A stretch of DNA of 64,000 bases from Clostridium fermenticellae. GTDB lineage: Bacteria; Bacillota; Clostridia; Clostridiales; Clostridiaceae. The position numbers and the translations under genes are program-made. Positions 27,269 to 36,867 of this stretch are shown here, piece by piece (the first letter of the stretch is position 1; each line of letters opens with the position of its first letter). Location of the stretch: positions 1,756,183 to 1,820,182 of the forward strand of contig NZ_CP032416.1 of NCBI RefSeq assembly GCF_003600355.1, read 5' to 3'. The notes beneath the pieces were generated by a model, which did not search any database, was not told the origin of the DNA, and saw nothing but the letters and a program-made list of their open reading frames with translations.

Positions 27269-29020
27269 TTAAGATACCATCCTGTATTTAATTTCATCAA
27301 TAAGAGTATTTACATCGTTGGAACAAATCACCTCTAGTTTCTCAAGCTTATCACTAACATCAACAGCAAGTCCGCCGCCGTCCATATTCTCATTGAGTAA
27401 ACCTCCCATGAAGAATGTAGGTTTCAGCTTATTTTGTTTAAAAAGTTCACATAGATTTTTAGCATAAGATAGTGCAATACCATTAAATGTACTCATAACC
27501 ACAAACTTACTTTCAGTTTCAATTATAGTATCTATTATCTCCTGTGGGTCTACACTTGAACCTAAATCAAATACTTTCGCTCCCGCTTTAAGAAGAACTG
27601 ATTTGACTATCTCTTTACCAAATTCATGAACATCAGTTGCACCTAGTACTATTTTTACACCTTCTAATGATTTTTCCAGATTCTTAATATTTTCACTGAT
27701 TTTTTTCTCTTTATTATTTATTGTCCAGACGATATCTGTTGGTCTTAATGGAATACGCCCTCTCATGGCATAAGGATCTTTTTTTCCTACTCCAAAGTAT
27801 TCTTCTAATCTGGCAGCTCCAATTTCTTTCAAAGCCATAAATAATTCACAAGGATTTTTAATATCTATACCTATATCCTCAAGTCCATTCATAACACGTT
27901 CAAAAAATATCTGTCCACCCATTACAAGTTTGTCTTTTTCACATGATATTTTTTCCCAATCCATAAATAAAGAATAATGTTTTGCTTTTTCTTCAAGCAT
28001 ATTTGAAATTACATGAGCCTGAACTATTTCATCTGGAGAAGGAACACGTACTGCTTCAGTTATGGGAATAGGGGTTACAGCATGTCCAGTAGGCCTATAC
28101 ATTTGTGCAGCCATATCAGCTATCTGAAATGATGAAAGTGCCCCATAATTCTTATCATAATCATTGGAAAAATCTATAGTATTTCCATATAACATTGAAC
28201 CTAATGAATTTTTATCGTTGATTTCATCCATAGTAAGAAGAAATATCATCCTTAAGGTAGGATCACTAAATAAATTACCGAAACAATGTGACAAGCTTCC
28301 TCCAATTAAATCTTCAACTATATATCTTTCAAGCATAGCCCATCCTGTAAGATTTGCAAGATCATGAAATTGTGCTCCAAATCCATCATCAAGATTTGCA
28401 TGAATAAGTGCCCCTTTATCCTTAAACTCCGCCATAATTCCTATTGCTTTAACCATTCCTATTACCCGGCTGCTTTTATCCATTAACCCTGGATATTCAT
28501 AAGTATAAAATTGGGAAACATTTCCCATAGTTGTAACACCAGCTTCGAGTGCTAATTTAACATTTTCAACCGAATTTAAAGATCCTATCATATGATCACC
28601 AAAATGCGGCTGAATAGGAACAATCTGACCTACCTGTTTCCATTCTTCAGGGGTATCAAATATAAGCCCTGTCCCTTTATTGACCTTGTAACGAAGTTCT
28701 TTGGGAACACCCATTACCCAGTCAAGACATACTCCAAACCTGTCTAGTGTCAAACCACGCTTAGTAAGTTCATCATAAATATATTTAAATCCTTTAGCAG
28801 TTTCTTCCCATGAATTCCAGCCTATATGGGCATGGCGCATAATTTTACCTTCTTTTATACATTTTAATTTATATTCAGCTTCAGATTTCACTCCATATTT
28901 TTTCATAAAAAGAGTTTCTCCAATAGTTATACTATTTGAGATTTTTTTTATTTCCCCCATAAGATCCTTAAGCTGGGGCAATTCTTCAGGTATTAAATCT
29001 TTCTTAGTCAACATATTCAT
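27269..29020 (-). CDS. Adenosylcobalamin-dependent mutase, glutamate/2-methyleneglutarate mutase class, fused to its B12 domain
   Basis: 583 residues from the ATG at 29020 (GGGAGG 8 bases upstream). Residues about 40-440 resemble the TIM-barrel substrate subunit of glutamate mutase. The C-terminal ~125 residues form a B12-binding domain with D-V-H-E-F-G (the DxHxxG base-off motif, D463/H465), VVMSTFNGIAL and FFMGGLL. Single-chain architecture is as in 2-methyleneglutarate mutase rather than two-subunit glutamate mutase. Such enzymes rearrange the carbon skeleton of free dicarboxylates by radical chemistry. A MutL-type reactivase gene is directly upstream. The substrate is unassigned, and the link to a glycyl radical enzyme in one operon is unusual. 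Confidence 0.82.
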   Translation of the reverse strand: MNMLTKKDLIPEELPQLKDLMGEIKKISNSITIGETLFMKKYGVKSEAEYKLKCIKEGKIMRHAHIGWNSWEETAKGFKYIYDELTKRGLTLDRFGVCLDWVMGVPKELRYKVNKGTGLIFDTPEEWKQVGQIVPIQPHFGDHMIGSLNSVENVKLALEAGVTTMGNVSQFYTYEYPGLMDKSSRVIGMVKAIGIMAEFKDKGALIHANLDDGFGAQFHDLANLTGWAMLERYIVEDLIGGSLSHCFGNLFSDPTLRMIFLLTMDEINDKNSLGSMLYGNTIDFSNDYDKNYGALSSFQIADMAAQMYRPTGHAVTPIPITEAVRVPSPDEIVQAHVISNMLEEKAKHYSLFMDWEKISCEKDKLVMGGQIFFERVMNGLEDIGIDIKNPCELFMALKEIGAARLEEYFGVGKKDPYAMRGRIPLRPTDIVWTINNKEKKISENIKNLEKSLEGVKIVLGATDVHEFGKEIVKSVLLKAGAKVFDLGSSVDPQEIIDTIIETESKFVVMSTFNGIALSYAKNLCELFKQNKLKPTFFMGGLLNENMDGGGLAVDVSDKLEKLEVICSNDVNTLIDEIKYRMVS

Positions 29021-29068
29021 AGCCAATTCCTCCCTTTAAAAGAAATTTCTTATATCATACTTTCTTTG

Positions 29069-30463
29069 TTAATTGTCTAGTTTTACTAAATTGTCTTTTA
29101 AGACTTTAAATGCGATGTTTTTATCAATCTGTGATAATAATCCAGCTGCATAAAGAATATATTTTTTATCCAATAAAAATTCTGACTTTTTCGGCAGCAA
29201 AATATTAGCCTCAATATTAGAATCACTTAATGCCGATTTTAATATTGATTTTGAATTTAGCCCATTAATAATTGGACCCCCGGTGCCTATTATAAATTCA
29301 ACATTTTTAAGATCCTTTCCTTTCTGAATCATATTTACTTTATTACTATACCCTGAAAAGAACTGACCTGCATGCCTACGGGTAGCAATCCTCACAGCTT
29401 CTTTGGCAAGAAAAAACTCAATATTTTTTTCAACATCAGTATCTGCCAATATAGATGTATCTGCAATTCTTCGCCTAATAGCCTTCTCAATGTACTCTCT
29501 CGTTATTCTAAAATCGTCAAATAACTTGCTGCAATCTGCAGCTTCAAGTAGTGAATTCGAAGATTCGCGAATTCCTAAATCTCCTTCTACTGTTCTTTTC
29601 GCATAGGGTTCTGGTGCACCTACAACTCTTATATCTGAATGTTTCTTTTGGGGAGAAAAGGAATGTACATCCGTAGTGGCTCCTCCAACATCAACTATCA
29701 TAATTTCTCCAAGTCCTGGATATTTCTCTGTCCCCTGAGCCAATATCTTCCCTGCAGTAAGCACTGCAGCTGGAGTTGGCATAACCACATTCCCCACATA
29801 TTCCTTAACTTTGTCAAAGCCTTTCATATTAACTATCTTTTCCATAAAGATTCCTCTAATAGTTTCAATTGCTGATTCAACATCTAAAGTTCCTACATCC
29901 GGTATAATATTCTTTGCTATCAAACATTCTTTTTGTTGATTTAAAAAGATAGCCCTTATTTCATTTGAAATCTTGCTATTACCTGCATATACAATTGGGG
30001 AATGGATATTAAAAGATTGAGCCAATTTATTAGCATTATCTATCGACCAATTTACATTTCCGCCTTCATATCCACCACATAATAAAATTATTTCTGGATT
30101 TATCTTTTCAATTTCACTTATATCATTATCAGTTAGTTTATGTGAAAAAGCTTTTATTACCTTGGCACCTGCTCCAAAAGCAGCATTTTTGCCTGCCATC
30201 ATGCTTAATGAATTAGTCAAGCCTACAACAACCATCCGAAGTCCTCCTGCTGCACTACTAGATGCCAACCGAACAGCACTATCAAAACTTTCGTTCCCTA
30301 TATTATTTCTAATTCTATCAAGACATATTTTTAAACCAATTCTGGCATCACTTTTAACCGTAGATGGTGTCTGAGTTGTGAAAATTAATTCTTCTTTCTC
30401 AAGAGAAACAACTGCTGCTTTGGTAAAGGTACTTCCAAAATCAACTAATATCGCAAAACTCAT
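29069..30463 (-). CDS. MutL/GlmL-type reactivating factor for B12 mutase
   Basis: 464 residues. It starts ILVDFGSTFTKAAVV, the ASKHA-type phosphate loop, and also shows SSSAAGGLRMVVVGL, LLCGGYEGGNVNW, EIMIVDVGGATTDVHSF and FIIGTGGPIINGL. These are hallmarks of the MutL family, ATPases proposed to exchange damaged cobalamin in glutamate mutase-type enzymes. It is co-transcribed with the mutase (48-bp gap). Family assignment is firm; the activity has been shown only for relatives. Confidence 0.88.
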   Translation of the reverse strand: MSFAILVDFGSTFTKAAVVSLEKEELIFTTQTPSTVKSDARIGLKICLDRIRNNIGNESFDSAVRLASSSAAGGLRMVVVGLTNSLSMMAGKNAAFGAGAKVIKAFSHKLTDNDISEIEKINPEIILLCGGYEGGNVNWSIDNANKLAQSFNIHSPIVYAGNSKISNEIRAIFLNQQKECLIAKNIIPDVGTLDVESAIETIRGIFMEKIVNMKGFDKVKEYVGNVVMPTPAAVLTAGKILAQGTEKYPGLGEIMIVDVGGATTDVHSFSPQKKHSDIRVVGAPEPYAKRTVEGDLGIRESSNSLLEAADCSKLFDDFRITREYIEKAIRRRIADTSILADTDVEKNIEFFLAKEAVRIATRRHAGQFFSGYSNKVNMIQKGKDLKNVEFIIGTGGPIINGLNSKSILKSALSDSNIEANILLPKKSEFLLDKKYILYAAGLLSQIDKNIAFKVLKDNLVKLDN

Positions 30464-30521
30464 TTTTTAATTTCCTCTCAAATTTTTTATTTTTATTTGC
30501 TTAAACTCTAAACATAAGAAA

Positions 30522-30559
30522 CTATTACATAATTAACTATTGAATTATTTATGTAATAG
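30522..30559 (-). terminator. Candidate intra-operon attenuator or processing hairpin
   Basis: CTATTACATAA (30522-30532) pairs with TTATGTAATAG (30549-30559). In the minus direction a weak U-rich stretch follows. It sits between the glycyl radical enzyme and the reactivase genes and could reduce downstream expression or stabilise the upstream message. Confidence 0.5.
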
Positions 30560-30588
30560 CATCTTATTTTAAATCTTTCTAAGACTAC

Positions 30589-32946
30589 TTAACACGTATG
30601 AGCTGTCCTAGCAATAACATTTTCCTGAACTTCCTTATCAAGTTCAATAAAATATGCTGAATATCCGGCAACTCTGACCATAAGATTTTTATAATCATTT
30701 GGATTCTTCTGGGCATTTCTTAATGTCTTTTCATCGACAACATTTATTTGTATATGCTCTCCATATATATCAAAATATGATGTTATTAGGTTTTCTAAAA
30801 TATCTAAACCCTTTTCACCTTTAACGATATTGGGATCATATTTTACATTTAATAAAGATCCAGTTAGAGGTTTCATTTGATCAATTTTAGAAAGTGATTT
30901 TATAACTGCAGTTGGTCCGTTTACATCTCTGCCTGCAACTGGTGAAGCATTATCACTTAGTGGTTCATATGCATGACGGCCATCTGGAGTTGCACCTACA
31001 CTCTTTCCCTGCATAACATTGAAGGATTGTGACAAAACAGATAAAACATATTTACCACCTCTATTATCCCTATAATCTACAAGTTCATCAGCATTAATTT
31101 TAACAATTCTCCTTGCAATCCCATCAACCAAATCATCATCATTTCCATATTTAGGCGCCTTATTTAACAACAATTGTCTTACCTGTTCATTATTCTTAAA
31201 ATCGTCTTTAAGAATATTATTCAATTCGTCAAGAGTAAATAATTTCTTCTTAAACACCAATTCATTTACTGCAGCTAAAGAATCTGCAGCATTTGCCAAA
31301 GCAGTAATAAAAGTTCCTGAAAAATTATATTTTGCTCCCCCTTCTTGTAATGATCTACCTTTCTTAATGCAATCATCAACCAAACATGATGCAAATGGAG
31401 CAGGAACCCTTGTAGCATGAAGTGCACCTACGATATTGTATGCATCCAGCATTAATTTTACAAAATATTTTGTCTGCTTTTCATTAGCTATCATTATATC
31501 TTCAAAATCCTTGAAAGAATTCAATTCCCCTGTCTTAAGTCCCAATTGCTTTCCTGTTAAAGGATCTTTACCATTATTTAAAACTAATTCAACTATTTTA
31601 ACTGTATTTATATATCCTACAACTGGACGTCCATCTGTTTTACCTGTAACATAATTTTCTACACAACCTTCAATACTCCAGTCTCTTGCTTCTTCTATTG
31701 TCGCACCTTTCTGCAAAACTAAGGGTATAACCAATTTGTCATTAAAAAATGCAGGAGTTGCTAAACCTTTTTGTGTTATTTTAAGTGCTTTTCTAAAAAA
31801 TCTATGATCTATATTATCATGATATCTAAATGAAACCGACGGTTGAGTCGTTTGGACATCTTCTGTGGCATCCAGTACTAAGTATGATACATCATTTGTA
31901 GCATCCAATCCGTCTGGTGTTTGACCTCCTACCGCTACATTCTGCCACATTGGATAACCTGCAAATGCTTGTGCTTCAAAATGATCTCTAACCTTTATTA
32001 TTTCCGTGATTTTTATCCATAAGCACTCAATTAGTTCTACGGCCTTATCATGATCTATTATTCCAGCTTTCAAGTCTTTTTGGTAAAACTTATTCATATA
32101 TTGATCAAATCTTCCTAATCCGATGGAATGTCCATTAGTTTCTATCTGCATTATGAAATGCATAAACCAAACAAATTGAATAGCTTCATAGAAAGTTTTA
32201 GGAGAATTCTTAGGTACATTCATGCAATTCTCAGCAATTAATTCAAGTTCAGCTTTTCTTTTGCCGTCTATAGTCTTAGCTGCCAACTTTTTGGCTGTCA
32301 AAGAGAATCTTTCTGCAAGTTTTATAGCACTCTCACAAACAATAATTACTGCTTCCCAAAAATCAACTTTTCTCTGAGTTACATCATCAACTGTGTTAAC
32401 TGCTTCTATTTGGGTCTTTGCTTCTTTTATAATGCCAGACAATCCAATATCAAGAATTTTAGAATAATTTGGAACAACATGACCTGTTGATGTAATTCTT
32501 GATCCTACAGATAATACACCTGCCTGTTCAGCTTCAAGTACCTCTTTACTTAATTTCGACGTTGCAAATTCGTTAAAACTCTTTCCATCCCAGAATTTTA
32601 GAATACTTAGCAATTCTTTTTTATCGTCTTCTGCTATGGCTAAAGGATCTGTACCTCTTGTTGAAAATTGATCCATCTCATTAATTATCCAGGTAGAACC
32701 ATATTCAGGAAATACAGGTACTTTCCTAAATTCGGATGATTGATTTCCAACTATCAATTCATCATCAGCTATATAAATACTCATGTTTTCAAGTAAATAC
32801 TTAGTAGACTTAGCCCTCACAAGCACTGGTGAATCAAGTGTACATTGTCTATAAAACTCTGTAATCAACCTTGCTCTGTCTACATCTATACTTGGTTTTG
32901 TATCTCTCAGTCTACTTTTTAATTTTTCTACTCTTTTTGTTAACAT
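30589..32946 (-). CDS. Glycyl radical enzyme 1 (dehydratase/lyase-like, substrate unknown)
   Basis: 785 residues, the length of the choline lyase/diol dehydratase/hydroxyproline dehydratase branch and shorter than the aryl-acetate decarboxylases. The thiyl site is C428 in IEGCVENYV, with Glu two residues on (E430) at the usual catalytic-base position. The glycyl radical site is G761 in RVAGYSAYF, 24 residues from the C-terminus. GRPVVGYINTVK after the thiyl loop differs from the GCVEP pattern I recall for CutC, PduC-like and HypD enzymes. It is co-transcribed with its activase upstream and the MutL reactivase and B12 mutase downstream. AAGGGGG precedes the ATG. The substrate cannot be deduced. 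Confidence 0.88.
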   Translation of the reverse strand: MLTKRVEKLKSRLRDTKPSIDVDRARLITEFYRQCTLDSPVLVRAKSTKYLLENMSIYIADDELIVGNQSSEFRKVPVFPEYGSTWIINEMDQFSTRGTDPLAIAEDDKKELLSILKFWDGKSFNEFATSKLSKEVLEAEQAGVLSVGSRITSTGHVVPNYSKILDIGLSGIIKEAKTQIEAVNTVDDVTQRKVDFWEAVIIVCESAIKLAERFSLTAKKLAAKTIDGKRKAELELIAENCMNVPKNSPKTFYEAIQFVWFMHFIMQIETNGHSIGLGRFDQYMNKFYQKDLKAGIIDHDKAVELIECLWIKITEIIKVRDHFEAQAFAGYPMWQNVAVGGQTPDGLDATNDVSYLVLDATEDVQTTQPSVSFRYHDNIDHRFFRKALKITQKGLATPAFFNDKLVIPLVLQKGATIEEARDWSIEGCVENYVTGKTDGRPVVGYINTVKIVELVLNNGKDPLTGKQLGLKTGELNSFKDFEDIMIANEKQTKYFVKLMLDAYNIVGALHATRVPAPFASCLVDDCIKKGRSLQEGGAKYNFSGTFITALANAADSLAAVNELVFKKKLFTLDELNNILKDDFKNNEQVRQLLLNKAPKYGNDDDLVDGIARRIVKINADELVDYRDNRGGKYVLSVLSQSFNVMQGKSVGATPDGRHAYEPLSDNASPVAGRDVNGPTAVIKSLSKIDQMKPLTGSLLNVKYDPNIVKGEKGLDILENLITSYFDIYGEHIQINVVDEKTLRNAQKNPNDYKNLMVRVAGYSAYFIELDKEVQENVIARTAHTC

Positions 32947-33004
32947 AATTAATTCAATCCCCCTTAATATATTTAAATATATTACCTTAATTCTTTTAAA
33001 ATTG

Positions 33005-33931
33005 TCAGGAATGTAAAACTAAACATTCAATTCCTTTATTATAAAGAATATTTTTGGCTATATTCATAAGTTTTTTCATATAATTTTCATCAGGAGCTTT
33101 TACCTCGCCAAGTTCATAGTTTCTATTTATACTCTTATATTTATGTTCTCCTAGATTATGGTATGGCAAAAGTTCCATCCTCTTTATTGCTTTTAATTGT
33201 GTACAAAATTGTGCAGTTAACCTTATATTTTCTTCTGAATCATTGTATCCAGGAATTACAGGAATACGGACTATAATTTTTCTTTCTTTCAGTTTATTGT
33301 TGAGTTTTATTAAATTATCTGATATTAGTTTATTTGAAACTCCTGTGAGTTCTTTGTGTTTTATTTCATTCATATGTTTTATATCAAAATGTATAGTATC
33401 TAAATAATTTGAGGCTTCCTCTAGTACTGAATAACTTCCATATCCAGAGGTTTCTATGGAAGTATTAATTCCAAAATCTTTACATTCTTTTAAGATTTCT
33501 AAAAGAAAATTTGACTGCATTAGAGGTTCTCCACCTGAAAAAGTAACTCCGCCTCCTAATTTCTTATAAAATGGCCTATCTTTTAATATTTCTGTTAACA
33601 CTTCATCTACTGTCATTTTTTTCCCCATAACTTGTTTTGAATCTGTGCAACACACATCAACGCATAAATTGCAGTTATTACATAATTTTTTATCAATAAG
33701 CATTTTACCATTGTCATAACTAATAGCTTTTTGAGGGCATATCTTTTCACACGCACGGCATCCGATACAACGCTTATATAAGGATGCAATTTCAGGTTCA
33801 ACTTTTTGTGACTCTGGATTTGAACACCATAAGCATCTCAAAGGACATCCTTTTAAAAATACCAGTGTTCGTATTCCCGGACCATCATGTATAGAACATT
33901 TTTGAATATTAAATACTACTCCAGTATGCAT
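33005..33931 (-). CDS. Glycyl radical enzyme activase 1
   Basis: 308 residues. The radical SAM motif C29-C33-C36 lies in FLKGCPLRCLWCSNPE. An inserted pair of 4Fe-4S ferredoxin motifs follows: C55/C58/C61/C65 and C84/C87/C90/C94. GGGVTFSGGEPLMQ binds SAM. It generates the glycyl radical on its partner enzyme using SAM and an electron from reduced ferredoxin or flavodoxin. The gene lies 58 bp before GRE1 in the same operon and is its natural partner. GAGAGGTG precedes the ATG. Confidence 0.93.
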   Translation of the reverse strand: MHTGVVFNIQKCSIHDGPGIRTLVFLKGCPLRCLWCSNPESQKVEPEIASLYKRCIGCRACEKICPQKAISYDNGKMLIDKKLCNNCNLCVDVCCTDSKQVMGKKMTVDEVLTEILKDRPFYKKLGGGVTFSGGEPLMQSNFLLEILKECKDFGINTSIETSGYGSYSVLEEASNYLDTIHFDIKHMNEIKHKELTGVSNKLISDNLIKLNNKLKERKIIVRIPVIPGYNDSEENIRLTAQFCTQLKAIKRMELLPYHNLGEHKYKSINRNYELGEVKAPDENYMKKLMNIAKNILYNKGIECLVLHS

Positions 33932-33996
33932 TATTCACCTCTCCCCATCTTTATTTCCTGTTAAAAGTTAAAACTCTAATTGAATATCTTTACTAA

Positions 33997-35145
33997 TTAA
34001 ATCGTTTTCCCATTATTCTCAACAATCTTTTTATCATTTTTTCTGTATGGAAATGCATTATTATTTATAAACTCTTTATAAATTATAAATAAAAAGAAAA
34101 CAATACCTGAATATCCCGAAATAGGGTACAAAATATTTACTAATTTATCAAAAGGCAATACGCTGCCAACAAGCATTCCAATAAGTGTTAATCCTAATGC
34201 AACAAAATTGAATTTTTTAGTCTTATCAACAGCAAACTTTCTAGTAATAACTAAAATCATAGAAGACAATGCCGAATAAATACACAGTACTATTATTATT
34301 AAAAATATCAATCCTAAGATAGGAGTTATACGCTTAGCAATTGCTAATGTAGGTACCTGTTGACCCTTAACGACATCAAAATAAACAGTCTCAGCTACAA
34401 TGAGTAAAATAATCGCTAATGTATAAAAAACAGTTCCAATCATACCTGAAAGTCGTGCCTCTTTTACACTTCCTGCAGATTGTCCATTAATAACATAAAA
34501 CGATACACCAAACATAAGTCCAAGAAATGCATATAACACTCCTGACCATAACCAATTGCCAGACGCCGTTTTAACTCCTGATGCTGTCGTTAAAATAAAA
34601 GCACTATTACCTGAATATAAATTCGGATTTCCCGCAAGAGTTATGAAAGCAGCAACACCTATTATTATCATAAATAAAATTTTAATAGGACCAATAACAC
34701 CTATTATATCAATAAGTTTTTCTACTCCTAATATTGCTGTCGCTAATGAAACAAGAGCCATAATACAAGTAGCTATAGATGTAGGAGCACCATAGTACTG
34801 ATGAATTGTAGCACCTCCTCCTGCGAGCATTGTTACATATATACCATATAACAATACAACACTATACCATGTATAAATTTTTCCTATATATTTGCCACAA
34901 TAATATTCAAAAACATCATATGGATCTTCAAATTGCATTTTTTGACCTACCCCATATAAGGCGTAACAAAATATCATCATAAAGGCCATAAAAATAATTG
35001 ATGATATAATCCCTTTTGTTGCTCCACTTGACGTAAAAAATTGCAAAACCTCTTGTCCTGTTGAAAATCCTGACCCAAGCATATAAGCGCAATATGCTCC
35101 AACAAGGATTATAACTTTTTTTATATTAATTGATTCTTCTTCCAT
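33997..35145 (-). CDS. YkvI-family membrane transporter, copy b
   Basis: 382 residues from the ATG at 35145, 6 bases after AGGAGG; the in-frame ATG at 35151 touches that site. It has about ten membrane segments and is related to the APC amino acid transporter fold. The start VIILVGAYCAYMLGSGFSTGQEVLQFF carries the unwound-helix GSGFxTGQE motif expected to bind substrate. It is nearly collinear with copy a just upstream, evidently a tandem duplication. Placed directly before the GRE activase, it probably imports the pathway substrate or a related compound. No substrate can be named. Confidence 0.82.
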   Translation of the reverse strand: MEEESINIKKVIILVGAYCAYMLGSGFSTGQEVLQFFTSSGATKGIISSIIFMAFMMIFCYALYGVGQKMQFEDPYDVFEYYCGKYIGKIYTWYSVVLLYGIYVTMLAGGGATIHQYYGAPTSIATCIMALVSLATAILGVEKLIDIIGVIGPIKILFMIIIGVAAFITLAGNPNLYSGNSAFILTTASGVKTASGNWLWSGVLYAFLGLMFGVSFYVINGQSAGSVKEARLSGMIGTVFYTLAIILLIVAETVYFDVVKGQQVPTLAIAKRITPILGLIFLIIIVLCIYSALSSMILVITRKFAVDKTKKFNFVALGLTLIGMLVGSVLPFDKLVNILYPISGYSGIVFFLFIIYKEFINNNAFPYRKNDKKIVENNGKTI

Positions 35146-35298
35146 AATCATCCTCCTTAATATTTTTAGATCAATTATTATAAGTTCTTAATAGTTATTC
35201 CTCATTCATTAAAAAAATTAATTTTCTAATAACTTCTTCCCGAGTACTTTTTTAGTTTGTCATTTCGCTTATATAATCATTTTCATATTAAGTGACAT

Positions 35299-35317
35299 AA
35301 TTCTATAATTAAGAATT
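35299..35317. promoter_or_regulatory. AATTCT-N7-RGAATT inverted repeat between the two transporter genes
   Basis: AATTCT-ATAATTA-AGAATT. The same layout, AATTCT-ACAATTA-GGAATT, recurs at 36728-36746 in front of copy a. It may mark an internal promoter or operator. Confidence 0.4.
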
Positions 35318-35324
35318 AATATTT

Positions 35325-36473
35325 CTACCGGGTAATGTTTTCCCCACTATTCTCAATAATCTTCTTATCATTTTTACTATATGGGAATGCATTCTTATTT
35401 ATAAATTCTTTATAAATCATAAGCCCTACTAACAAAATCCCTATATATCCCGAAACAGGGTATAAAATATTTACTAATTGATCAAAAGGTAATAATGTAC
35501 CAGCAAACATACCAGCAAGGGTTAATATTGTTGCTACAATATTGAACCTTTTAGTTTTATCAACAGCAAATTTTCTAGTAACAACCATAATCATAGAAGA
35601 TACCGCAGAATAAATACACAGTATCAATATTAGAGAAAAAATCATTCCTAAAATAGGAGAAATATATTTAGCAATTGCTAATGTAGGCACTTGTTGCCCT
35701 TTAATAACATCTAAATAGACAATTTCAGTTATAACCAGCAAAACAACTTCAATGGAAATTGCGCTGACACCAATTATACTTGAAAGCCTTGCTTCCTTTA
35801 AACTCTTGCAAGATGATCCACTAATAACAAAGAATGTGATACCAAACATAAGACCCAAAGATGCCCACAATATTGCCGACCAGAGCCAATTATTAGAAGC
35901 TATTTTAAATCCTGCTGTTGCTATAAGAACACTATTAACTGATAACAAATTTGGTTTTCCGACAAGAGTAACTAAAGCAGAAATACCCATTATAGTTAAA
36001 AATACTATCTTAATAGGCCCTATAACACCTATTATATCAAGAAGTTTTTCAACTCCTAGAATTGCTGTGCCCAACGCTAAAAGCGCCACGATATAGGTAC
36101 CTATGTTCGTTGGAGCTCCAAAATACTGATGAATTGTAGCGCCTGAACCTGCCAGCATTGTAACATATATACCATACATCAATATAACACTGAACCACAT
36201 ATAAATTTTTCCTATATATTTACCACAATAATACTCAAAAATGTCATATGGATCTTCAAATTGCATTTTTTGACCTACTCCGTATAAGGTATAAACAAAA
36301 AAGCCCAATAAAATTGCATAAATTATAGCCCCGATAATACCTTTTATCGCACCACTTGTTGCCAAGAATTGCAAAACTTCTTGTCCTGTTGCAAATCCTG
36401 ATCCAATCCAATATGCACATAATGCTCCAGCAATAATTATAATCTTTTTTACATTAATCGATTCTTTCCCCAT
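35325..36473 (-). CDS. YkvI-family membrane transporter, copy a
   Basis: 382 residues and first gene of the long GRE1-mutase operon. Its sequence is closely parallel to copy b (MQFEDPYDIFEYYCGKYIGK; GATIHQYFGAPT; ILGVEKLLDIIGVIGPIKI; FAVDKTKRFN), with the same GSGFATGQEV motif near the N-terminus and about ten membrane segments. GGAGG lies 6 bases before the ATG. Two copies in a row suggest either two related substrates or a dimeric carrier. Confidence 0.82.
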   Translation of the reverse strand: MGKESINVKKIIIIAGALCAYWIGSGFATGQEVLQFLATSGAIKGIIGAIIYAILLGFFVYTLYGVGQKMQFEDPYDIFEYYCGKYIGKIYMWFSVILMYGIYVTMLAGSGATIHQYFGAPTNIGTYIVALLALGTAILGVEKLLDIIGVIGPIKIVFLTIMGISALVTLVGKPNLLSVNSVLIATAGFKIASNNWLWSAILWASLGLMFGITFFVISGSSCKSLKEARLSSIIGVSAISIEVVLLVITEIVYLDVIKGQQVPTLAIAKYISPILGMIFSLILILCIYSAVSSMIMVVTRKFAVDKTKRFNIVATILTLAGMFAGTLLPFDQLVNILYPVSGYIGILLVGLMIYKEFINKNAFPYSKNDKKIIENSGENITR

Positions 36474-36727
36474 AATTATCCTCCATCCAATATTTTCAAG
36501 TTAGTAACTATAAAGTTTTTATAGCTATTTCTTATTAATAAAGAACTAAATTTCTGTTACATACTTTTTAATGAATCTACTAAAATCAATCATCATTCCC
36601 CCTTTTATCGGATTAATATTAACAGTTTTATTAAAATTTTAATTCTTTATAATACATGCTTTAAAATAATATTTGTAATTTTATTTGCATATAATCGTTT
36701 TCATTTTGTTATTATAGTGAGAAATAT

Positions 36728-36746
36728 AATTCTACAATTAGGAATT
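36728..36746. promoter_or_regulatory. AATTCT-N7-GGAATT inverted repeat upstream of the transporter/GRE1 operon
   Basis: AATTCT-ACAATTA-GGAATT, about 255 bp upstream of the first transporter gene. It is the twin of the element at 35299-35317. Confidence 0.4.
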
Positions 36747-36852
36747 AATGGTTCTAATAGTTAAACATATAACTATTTTGGGATTGCTTTTTATTTATAT
36801 ATACCATATATTAGTGATTTTTATTATTATATACAGTATAATTTTATATTAT

Positions 36853-36867
36853 AGAATTGTCAATTCC
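36853..36867. promoter_or_regulatory. RGAATT-N3-AATTCY palindrome upstream of the transporter/GRE1 operon
   Basis: AGAATT-GTC-AATTCC, sharing the core GAATTGTCAATTC with the site beside the IclR gene. It is about 380 bp from the operon's first codon, so it may also serve the far side of this region. Confidence 0.5.
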
